From assembly GCA_050084515.1 (NCBI GenBank), contig CM114275.1, forward strand, positions 21,948,001-22,012,000: a stretch of DNA of 64,000 nt. The letters are read 5' to 3'. This DNA comes from Blasia pusilla. Lineage: Eukaryota; Marchantiophyta; Marchantiopsida; Blasiales. The notes beneath the pieces are model-generated. The model was not told where the DNA came from, ran no database searches, and saw only the letters and a program-made list of their open reading frames with translations. The translations under genes and the position numbers were made by a program. Position 1 is the stretch's first letter. Each line of letters starts with the position of its first letter. This document shows, piece after piece, positions 56,146 to 64,000 of this stretch.

Positions 56146-57152
56146 TGTCGCGACCCTCATGACCAAACGAGTGCCAAGCAGAACATCGGAACATTAGCGG
56201 GCTCACGCTAAGATGGTTTGTGCATTGGAGTAGTCTCGAAGAAGAGACAAGAGACGAGACGCAAGCGAGGCTTCGCGTTTCAGATGTTGTGGTCGTGACT
56301 GAGAAACCTGGACCAAACGCGGAATAAGACTTGAAAGGAGTCGAGTCTAGAAAGTGGGTTGCCAAAGGAAGAATCCGGATTCGGAACGCCACTAGCGTTT
56401 GAGAGTTTCCGACTATATTTATAACCATAACTTTTAGCGCCAAGATGAGTTTGGATTAAACATGGGTGTGTTGGAAGGCTTATGGAAAGCCGGTTCAAAC
56501 GCACTAAAGATCTTTGCAAACGCATAAGCAGCGGCTGAGAAACAACCCAGAAACAACTGTAAGTAGAGTCGGGTTGAGGGCCACAATGAAGGGCCTGACC
56601 CTCCTTTTCCAAACGGGGGGAGGGGGTTATTGGAGAACCCCAGACGTACTAGTAAGGGGGAAGGTCTCCGAGAGTGCTTGGAACTCGAACCCCCACTTTG
56701 GGCACCATGGGGCAACTCAAGGGCATGGAACAAATCGAGAGTTTGGGGTTGGGTTGGAAAACCTGAACCAAGTCTACGGAGGCGATTTTAGACATCCTTC
56801 TTGGATTTCACCTCGTGACTCAATTACTTGGGTCTCGGTTTGGAACTCGCACCAGGTCCATTGAACAGCTGGGATCGCTAGGCGCGCAAGTGCCGTTTTA
56901 GGTTCCTGGACTAATCAGGAAGTCTGTTCTAAGTCTTGAAGGACTTGCCATGTTTTGGAAACTAGGAATTAAGGAAGGTTGAGCTTGATGAGACGCCGAG
57001 TTGAGAACTCGGTGGGTTGTAACGATGGTTGGCCCGGACCCGACTAATGAGAGTGCGTGTTTGGTTTCAGATCGGTGATGAGATCGTGTCCTACTGAACG
57101 TACGCTTCCGCAACACTAAAGATTGACGTTCAAGGAGAGTAGGGGCGCAACA
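56146..57152 (+). repeat. A1 5' LTR
   Basis: It starts TGTCGCGACCCTCATGACC and ends GGGGCGCAACA. The flank to the left is CCACC. The match to the 3' LTR is end to end. Confidence 0.93.
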
Positions 57153-57154
57153 AG

Positions 57155-57166
57155 TGGTATCAGAGC
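57155..57166 (+). other. A1 primer-binding site for initiator Met tRNA
   Basis: TGGTATCAGAGC, 2 nt after the LTR end, is the standard plant site complementary to the 3' end of tRNA-iMet. Confidence 0.92.
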
Positions 57167-57301
57167 TAATCCTTGGTGAGCGAGAACTTGGGGTTGTGGG
57201 ATCAACCGGACGCTTGGGAAAACTCAAGGTAGCGGCTAGACTCAGACGCTCGAGGAGGGATGCAAGAAATGAGGAGGAGATCTGAGTGAGTTGGCTTGAA
57301 A

Positions 57302-58330
57302 ATGGCGATCGAGGGAGAACAACCCGAGACGCGCCAAATCAAGCGACGTGAACCAATGCCGGACCGTGAAGCTATGTAGGAGACAATGACTCCCGAAGAG
57401 CTGAACGCCAGACGTTAGGATGTTCTAGAGGCAAATCCTTCCGCGGGGCCAGCGGGCCCAAACTCAAGGGAACCAACCAAGTCAAGCCAGACGTTGGACT
57501 TGTTGAAGCTGTTGGTGGAGCAGATATCCCAGCAAAGCAAGCGGATTGGAGAGTTAGAGGCCACCCGAACTCCAGGTGTGGACAAAAAGCTCTACAAGAC
57601 AAACTTGCCCACGCCATTCACTGGGGTGGGATGCTCGCGGAAAGTGAAGGATCTCCTTACGGAACCGGAATTGTACTTCGAGGCGTAGAGGGCAATTGAG
57701 CAGGACAAGGTGACGGTAGCCGTTACTTTCCTGAAGGATCATGCGCTACAATGGTGGACAGCTCAACGAGAGGAATATTGGCCGGAGAGTCACCTCTGAG
57801 TTGGGAGGAGTTTAAGGTGTTGATTGGGGATCGATTCACTCCAGAGTACCAAGGGTTGCGTGACACGGTGGAATGCGTGCGGATGCGGCAGAGTGGTTCC
57901 TTAAGCGCGTATGTGAGGGAGTTTAGTGCGAAACTGACTTCTCTTCCAAAGATGGATGAGCACGCGCAGAAGACTATCTTCATTAGTGGACTCAAGTCGA
58001 GCGCTGAAAAGGCCCTTTACCGAATGCCGACGTTGCCAGATACCTGCGCGGATCTTCTGAAGCTAGCGGAGCGGATTGGGGACGATGAGGTCCAAACCCA
58101 GAAACCCTTTGAGCCAAAAGGTTTTTCAAAGAAGTCGAAAAATAAGGAGACGTTCAAAAGAGTCTGGAGTGGGGGCCTACACGATCCAGGAGAGTCATCT
58201 GCCCCGGCAGCAAAACAAGTGGAACTTCATGCGAAGCCGAGAGGAGGACAGCACTCAAAGTCAGGGAACGGCAAGGTCATATGCTGCAAATGTGGCAAAC
58301 CGGGGCACCTGGCGAAAGTGTGTTCAAAAC
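57302..58330 (+). pseudogene. A1 gag
   Basis: The likely start is ATG at 57302. The frame is cut by TAG at 57377, 57416 and 57686, and by a frameshift near 57.78 kb. Capsid words of the retrotransposon gag family follow (SWEEFKVLIGDRFTPEYQGLRD and FSAKLTSLPKMDEHAQ flank it). The zinc knuckle is CKCGKPGHLAKVC at about 58287-58323. Gag packages the RNA. Confidence 0.87.
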
Positions 58331-58734
58331 CGAAGGTTAGTAATGGGAGTATGATTGCGTTTGCTGCTAAGCATGTGTTGGCGGGTGATCTCAAGACGTC
58401 CCTTCAGGTCACCAAGAGGATGCACAATTTGGTGTACCTAAGATCCAAGATTGTTGATCGCGATGTGTTGTTGCTCGTGGATACAGGTGCTTCGCACTCC
58501 TTCCTAAGCCCGAGAATCGTGAAGGAACTGGGGTTGTCTACCTCTAAGGCGGATGAGCCCATTCGAGTAGGATTTGCAGGAGGCAAGTCTCATCGGACTT
58601 GTGAATTGGTCTTGGGTTTGACCGTAGGATGCGGGGTATTTGAGTTGAAGGAGAATTTCACTGTGTCCAAAATGGATGGCATTGACGGAGTCTTGGGGAA
58701 TACATTCCTAGATGCACTTGTAACTGTTTGCTAA
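58331..58734 (+). pseudogene. A1 protease
   Basis: Same frame as the end of gag. The active site LLLVDTGASHSFLS (about 58467-58508) is intact, then VGFAGGKSH and the DGVLGNTFLD end. The frame stops at 58734 where A0 carries extra sequence, so a small deletion broke the link to reverse transcriptase. Confidence 0.87.
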
Positions 58735-58931
58735 AAGGCAAACAGTTACAGGTGCGGTTGGTCCGTGAGGATCCGGCGAAAAAGGAGTTAGTGAACTCGA
58801 TTACAAGGAGGAGCATGACCGAGTTGGAGGATGGATTTCTCTGCTTGATGAGACAAGTGGAGGAGGTTATAAGCAGAATACGCAGAGATCAGGACACTGC
58901 TTCAAGGGGAATCCCATAACCACTCCAGAAA

Positions 58932-59750
58932 GTGGTCAAGGAGTTTGAGGATGTCTTGACAAATGAGCTTCCGACTGAATTGCCGCCAAATAGAGCCGTC
59001 GATCATAAGATAGAGATCATACCTGGTTCCCAACCGCCTGCAAAAGTACCATATAGATTGAATCAGCAGGAACTTCTTGAGTTGAAAAGGCAGTTAAGTG
59101 AGCTCTTGGAAAAGGGTTACATTAGGACTAGCAAGTCACCTTATGGAGCACTTGTTCTTTTTGTAAAGAAGAAGGATGGAAAGATGAGGCTGTGTGTTGA
59201 TTACTGTGCGCTGAATAAAGTGACGGTTCGGAACAATTATCCTCTTCCGAGGATAGATGATCTCTTCGATACGCTGGCAGGCGCGAGATATTTCAATAGG
59301 ATTCACTTGAAGTCAGGATATTACCAGATCCGGATTGCCAAGGCAGATGTGGAGAAGACTGCGTGTAGGACAAGATACGGTTCCTTTGAGTTTGTAGTGA
59401 TGCCTTTCGGTCTATGTAACGCGCCTCCGACGTTCACCACATTGATGAACTCCATTTTTCACAAGGAAATGGATGAGTATGTTATCATCTATATTGATGA
59501 CATACTTATCTATTCGAAGTCACTAGAGGAGCACGTTCAACATGTGAGAGCGGTCTTGTCTAAGCTAAGGGCAAATCAGCTGTATGCGAATGTAGAGAAG
59601 AGCGAATTTGGTTTGAGCAAGATCAAATTCTTGGGTCATGTGGTCAATTCACATGGCATCAGTCCAGACATGGAGAAGATTAAAGCGATTGTCGAGTACG
59701 AACCCCCATCCACTGTAAAGGGAATGAGGAGGTTCATAGGTGCGGTATAG
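58932..59750 (+). pseudogene. A1 reverse transcriptase, catalytic Asp changed to His
   Basis: 272 codons open. Landmarks are VDHKIEIIPGSQPPAK, KKDGKMRLCVDY, MPFGLCNAPPTF and IIYIDDILIYSK. Motif A reads NRIHLKSGYYQIRI: the first metal-binding Asp is His (CAC at 59304-59306; A0 has GAC at the same place). The frame ends at a TAG (59748-59750) where A0 has CAA. Confidence 0.92.
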
Positions 59751-60290
59751 TTCTATCGCACTTATGTGAAAAACTTTTCGGGAAATGTGAGACCTCTCAC
59801 GGATTGGACAACAAAGTTTGCCAACACGACTTGGACCCAAGAAGTTAATGAGGCATTCAGCCGAGTGAAGCAGATTCTATTGCAGGAAGTAGTAAGCTTC
59901 CGGAGTTTGACAAACCGTTCAAAGTGCATATCGATGCTAGTGATTTCGCGGTTGCAGGAATGTTGGTGCAAGAAGGGAGACGTGTAGCATACGAGAGCAA
60001 GAAGCTTAGCGATACTGAAAGGAGATGGCCCACTCATGAGAAATAGTTGTTCGCGGTGGTACATTGCTTGAGGAAGTGGCGGCATTATCTAGGGCTCCAC
60101 AGGACTCGAGTATTCACCGATAATATATCACTCAAGTATTTTGAGACCCAAGATCGAGTGACACCGAAACAACTGCGATGGCATGATACCTTGGTACTGA
60201 TGGATGTTGAGTTGATTCACAAGCCAGGTAAAGATAATGTGATTCCAGATGCGTTGAGTCGCAAGGAGGAACATATGCCATCGACGACAC
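59751..60290 (+). pseudogene. A1 RNase H
   Basis: The start lies in a shifted frame (HIDASDFAVAGMLVQEG at about 59925), with a TAG at 60044. The open frame 60047-60661 then gives FAVVHCLRKWRHYL, VFTDNISLKYF and PGKDNVIPDALSRKEE. The catalytic Asp residues in DASD and TDN are visible. Confidence 0.88.
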
Positions 60291-61600
60291 AGGTCTTGAG
60301 AGCAATGTTCCCTAAAGAAACAGACCTAGAAAGAAGGATTTGTGAAGGATATATGAAGGATGCTCACGCAGGGCAGTACCTGAGGAAGTTGAAGCAGGGT
60401 GAGAAGGTGGCCAACATAAGTTTGAGGCACGGTTTACTAAGGTTCAAGCAGAGTAGGATCTATGTAGGGCAAGGCACGATGCAAACCAAAGTGTTAGCGG
60501 AGTATCACGACGGACCCTTGGCAGGACATAAAGGAGAGAAATCTACGCTGGCTATTCTGTCGAAGCGGTTTTTTTGGCCCAACATGAAAGAGGATGTTGC
60601 TCAATATTTGAAGACCTGTGTGACCTGCCAAGCAAATAGAGTTTCTTATGTTAAGAAATAAGGCTTGCTGCATCCCTTGCCGATCCCAGAAGGACCCTTG
60701 CAAAGTGTGAGTATGGATTTCATCACGAGTCTTCCGGAATTTGAGGGATACAACGCTATACTTGTGATTGTTGATCGGTTTATCAAGTTGGCGAGATTCG
60801 TCCTGACGGTGGATTCTGCAACGGCTTATACGACGTTGCAACTGTTTCTTGATAGCTGGTGGCGGGCTCACGGTTTTCCGAGGAGCATTATTTCAGATCG
60901 GGATCCAAAGTTTACCAGTGCCTCCTGGAAGCACTTGTTCAGGAGGTTTAAGACCAAGCTGAGTTTCAGTACGGCTTTCCACCCATAGACGGATGGACAC
61001 ACTGAAAAGGTAAACTCAATCGTGAATAAGTACTTAAGGAATTATGTGAGTGCTGATCAACGAGATTGGGTCAAGTGGCTGAGCATGGCGGAGTACTGCT
61101 ACAACTTGACCAAGCATTCTGCAACTAGAGAATCTCCGTTTCTCCTGGCAAATGGACGAGAGCCAGAAGGGCCTCTTGACCTAGCCCTTTCGAAGGGTAC
61201 TACATTGGCACGAACACGACAAGCGACGGTAGAAGGTTTGTTGGTAGAAATGCGAGAACGGGAAGAGCAAGCAAGGTGAAGTCTTGCAAAGGCTCAAATG
61301 AGGTACATTAAGCATGCTAACAAGAGTCGGCGCCAAGTACGATTCCAAGTTGGAGAGCAAGTGTGGTTGAGTGTGAAGAATCTCACTCTTCTAAAAGAGT
61401 TGTCTGCGAAGCTGTTTGCCAAGTATGTTGGACCGTATGTGATTGTGGCAAACCCGTTTGAGGATGTGTATACTTTGGGGCTGCCGGTCGAGTTCAAGAT
61501 TCACCCGACCTTTTATGTGTCATTGTTGAAGAAATATCTTCAAGATAATGGACGTTTCGAGCGGAGACAGGTGGTGAGACCGCACCAAGTGATCATAAAT
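60291..61600 (+). pseudogene. A1 integrase
   Basis: The HHCC finger is in EYHDGPLAGHKGEKST...CVTCQANR (60.50-60.65 kb). A TAA at 60659 follows, then the core: first Asp in SMDFITSLPEF, second in IISDRDPKFTS, and the conserved HPQTDG word reading HP-stop-TDG (TAG at 60986-60988) with Glu in HTEKVNS. A TGA at 61277 follows. The C-terminal GPY-like part is in 61298-61600 (LSAKLFAKYVGPYVI, IHPTFYVSLLKKYL). Confidence 0.9.
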
Positions 61601-61608
61601 GAAGAGCC

Positions 61609-61762
61609 AGAGTTTGAGGTGGAGACCATCTTACGTTCGAGGCGTCGGGCCAACAAGTATGAATACTTGGTTAAATAGAAGGGCTACCATGTGAAGGAGG
61701 CGACTTGGATTGCGGAGGCGAATCTAGAATACGCGCAAGAGTTTTTGCGAGACTTCAAGTGA
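61609..61762 (+). pseudogene. A1 chromodomain
   Basis: FEVETILRSRRR and KYEYLVK are followed by a TAG (61676-61678) exactly where the chromodomain Trp should be, then KGYHVKEATWIAEANLE and the final FLRDFK with TGA. This defines a chromovirus. Chromodomains guide integration to heterochromatin marks. Confidence 0.9.
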
Positions 61763-62462
61763 ACGCAAGGGAAGCACATACGTTAGTACGAGGAGAAGCT
61801 AGAGACATGACTTGTAACCATTGGAATCTTGGGCCGAAGGCCGTTGTAACTAGAATATGCTAGTGTTGCAGTAAAGGAGTGTATGGATTTGGAGATTCGA
61901 TGCCAAAGTTGATTGCAATTTGTATGTGGTAGTGCATGGCTATGAGTCGTTCATCATAGGCTTAGGATGTAAGTCAAGAGGACAGACAAGGAGTATTTGA
62001 GGTGAGAGCTCGTATGTGGATAAGCACCTAGAATAGGACCTTGTGTGGATTACACTCGGGCTCGCCCTAGCATCGACAGGGCAGATGAATCTGTCTTGGG
62101 GCTTGGGGTGATCTTACTTGTGGCTACATAAGTAAACTTAGTGACGCGCCTAAGTCGAATACGAGAGCGACCCAATAGTAGTACGATTTGTAGACCAGGT
62201 AAACCGGTGTGATGTTTACAAGAATGAGCCAGAAAAGTCTAAGGTTGCACACTTAGTTAGCTTATTTGATAGGTTAGTTATTTGGAATGATTCCAGGCTT
62301 ATCAAAGAGGAGAGGCTAATAATTCTAAGTGGTGCAAAGCGACAACTGTAGACTAAGAGGAATTGCGGGTTAGCCACCAGAAATGCAATTCAATGTCAAG
62401 GGGTAGGCTGCCCAAGAGACTTGACATAACAAAGGTTTGCGTTGATGAGGGCATCAACCTCT
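61763..62462 (+). other. A1 3' untranslated region
   Basis: About 700 bp after pol with no recognised protein. Confidence 0.6.
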
Positions 62463-62475
62463 AAAGGGGGGTGAA
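62463..62475 (+). other. A1 polypurine tract
   Basis: AAAGGGGGGTGAA directly before the 3' LTR. Confidence 0.85.
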
Positions 62476-63477
62476 TGTCGCGACCCTCATGACCAAACGA
62501 GTGCCAAGCGGATCATCGGAACATTAGCGGGCTCATGCTAAGATGGTTTGCGCGTTGGAGTAGTCTCGAAGAAGAGACAAAAGATGAGATGCAAGCGAGG
62601 CTTCGCATTTCAAATATTATGGTCGTGACCGAGAAACCTGGACCAAACGAGGAATAAGACTTGAAAGGAGTCGAGTCTAGAAAGTGGGTTGCCAAAGGAA
62701 GAATCCCGATTTGGAACGCCACTAGCGTTTGAGAATTTCCGACTATATTTATAACCATAACTTTTAGTGCCAAGATGCGTTTGGATTAAACAAGGGTGCG
62801 TTGGAAGGCTTATAGAAAGCCACTTCAAACGCACTAAAGATCTTTGCAAACGCATAAGCAGCGGCTGAGAAACAACCCAAAAAAAACTGTAAGTAGAGTC
62901 GGGTTAAGGGCCACAATGAAGGGCCCGACCCTCCTTTTCCAAATGGGGGGGTTATTGGAGAACCCCAGAAGTACTAGTAAGGGGGAAGGTCTCTGAGAGT
63001 GCTTGGAACTCGAACCCCCACTTTGGGCGCCATGGAGCGGCTCAAGGGCATGGAACGGATCGAGAGTTTGGGGTTGGGTTGGAAAACCTGAACCAAGTCT
63101 ACGGAGGCGATTTTAGACATCCCTCTTGGATTTCACCCCGCGACTCAATTACTTGGGTCTTGTTTTGGAACTCGCACGAGGTCCGTTGAACAGTTGGGAT
63201 CGCTAGGTGCGCAAGTGCCGTTTTAGGTTCCTGGACTAATCAGGAAGTCTGTTCTAAGTCTTGAAGGACTTGCCATGTTTTGGAAACTAGGAATTAAGGA
63301 AGGTTGAGCTTGATGAGACGCCGAGTTGAGAATTCAGTGGGTTGGAACGCTGGTTGGCCCGGACCCGACTAACGAGAGTGTGTGTTTGGGTGCAGATCGG
63401 TGATGAGATTGTGTCCTACTGAACGTACGCTTCCGCAACACTAAAGATTGACGTTCAAGGAGAGTAGGGGCGCGACA
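62476..63477 (+). repeat. A1 3' LTR, also the 5' LTR of a truncated second copy
   Basis: It matches the 5' LTR from end to end, with scattered transitions. The sequence after it continues as PBS and leader, so this LTR is shared by two copies. Confidence 0.92.
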
Positions 63478-63540
63478 AGTGGTATTAGAGCTAATCCTTG
63501 GTGAGCGAGAACTTGGGGTCGTGGGATCAATGGGACGCTT
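63478..63540 (+). mobile_element. PBS and leader of a second, truncated family A copy
   Basis: AGTGGTATTAGAGCTAATCC to GGGACGCTT matches 57153-57215 with few changes, then homology ends abruptly at 63540. Confidence 0.88.
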
Positions 63541-64000
63541 TTGGAGCTGATATGTTCATGAACATGTTCATAGGAAGTTTCATGATCATGCGCAACTCTT
63601 GAAATTGATCAAGTTTTATGCCACCATTTAATCTTCAGTAGTGAATGGCAACTTGCTGACTTGTAAGCTCAACTTCATTGTACACAACATTCTTGTAACC
63701 CATGAATCAGATCTCCTTATGAATTCATGGAAAGAAATACATACCAATTAACTTATGTCTTGAAGGAGTAAACCCATACATGACAATAACAATCTGTGAA
63801 ATGTTGAACATGTGAACAACTAATGGGAATCAGCAAGTGAATATTTGTTTCGGGTGGCTGTTTTCTCAACCCCCTAAAAGAACCTGCCCAAGCTTTGCAC
63901 TAGTCAATCATCCGGCTCACTTGTCGACTTGTGATATCGTCGTACTAGTGGGATTGATCCAGCCCTAAGTTACTCGCAAACCTAAGCTATATGCCGATAG
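63541..64000. other. Unassigned DNA
   Basis: No recognised gene or repeat. Homology to A1 ends at its left edge. Confidence 0.5.

Larger units (their letters stand above)
56146..63477 (+). mobile_element. Nearly full-length chromovirus (Ty3/gypsy) element A1
   Basis: LTRs are 56146-57152 (1007 bp) and 62476-63477 (1002 bp), each starting TGTCGCGACC and ending ACA. The order is PBS, gag, protease, reverse transcriptase, RNase H, integrase, chromodomain, polypurine tract. The first 180 bp of the two LTRs differ at about 14 sites, so it is not young. At least eight in-frame stops and some frameshifts kill it. The 3' LTR is not followed by a target duplication but by a second PBS and leader (63478-63540). 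Confidence 0.93.

Noticed and set aside
1-64000. CRISPR arrays, bacterial operons, integrated DNA viruses
   Set aside because: No spaced identical repeats, no operon-like gene runs and no capsid or helicase genes were seen. All reverse transcriptases belong to LTR elements, with one LINE remnant.

Overview
The window looks like a transposon-rich land-plant nuclear genome. It contains two spliced host genes with short GT-AG introns (a Euonymus-type lectin and a plastid-type DnaJ zinc-finger protein), plant-style Ty3/gypsy and Ty1/copia elements, and TTTAGGG-type motifs. The species cannot be fixed from the sequence. The lectin family and a DNMT3-like methyltransferase inside a retroelement would both fit a non-flowering lineage, but that is inference.

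Layout: 1-4.9 kb is mostly AT-rich spacer with small repeats and a fold-back. 4.9-7.9 kb is a decayed chromovirus-like Ty3/gypsy element (family A, copy A0). 9.6-10.8 kb is an LTR fragment followed by the 3' end of a LINE. 12.5-13.4 kb (minus) is an intact three-exon lectin gene. 17.8-27.5 kb (minus) is a complete insertion of a second Ty3/gypsy family (B1). 28.2-29.2 kb is a solo LTR of family A. 29.8-30.7 kb is a broken family B integrase fragment. 31.7-35.9 kb (minus) is a dead copia element. 35.9-36.5 kb is another family B LTR. 37.8-47.6 kb (minus) is an older complete family B insertion (B2). 53.0-54.1 kb (minus) is an intact four-exon DnaJ-type zinc-finger gene. 56.1-63.5 kb is a nearly full-length family A chromovirus (A1) running into the leader of a truncated second copy.

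The most interesting content is family B. B1 and B2 encode gag, protease, a C5 cytosine DNA methyltransferase of DNMT3/DRM type, reverse transcriptase, RNase H, integrase, and a C4HC3 PHD finger as the last domain of the polyprotein. They lack a tRNA primer site. Instead, the 12-13 nt just downstream of the 5' repeat are complementary to the predicted 5' end of the element's own RNA, in both copies and with different sequences, which points to Tf1-like self-priming. Their ends are split direct repeats: Y - internal - PPT - X - 2 nt - Y - X, flanked by a 4-bp target duplication. This layout follows if the reverse-transcription LTR is X-2nt-Y and integrase cuts the X/Y junction inside it, for example on a two-LTR circle.

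None of the retroelements appears intact. B1 has almost identical terminal repeats (2 differences in 368 bp) but broken reading frames, so it was probably mobilised in trans. Family A decay includes several TAG stops at likely former CAG codons, as expected from deamination of methylated CHG sites.
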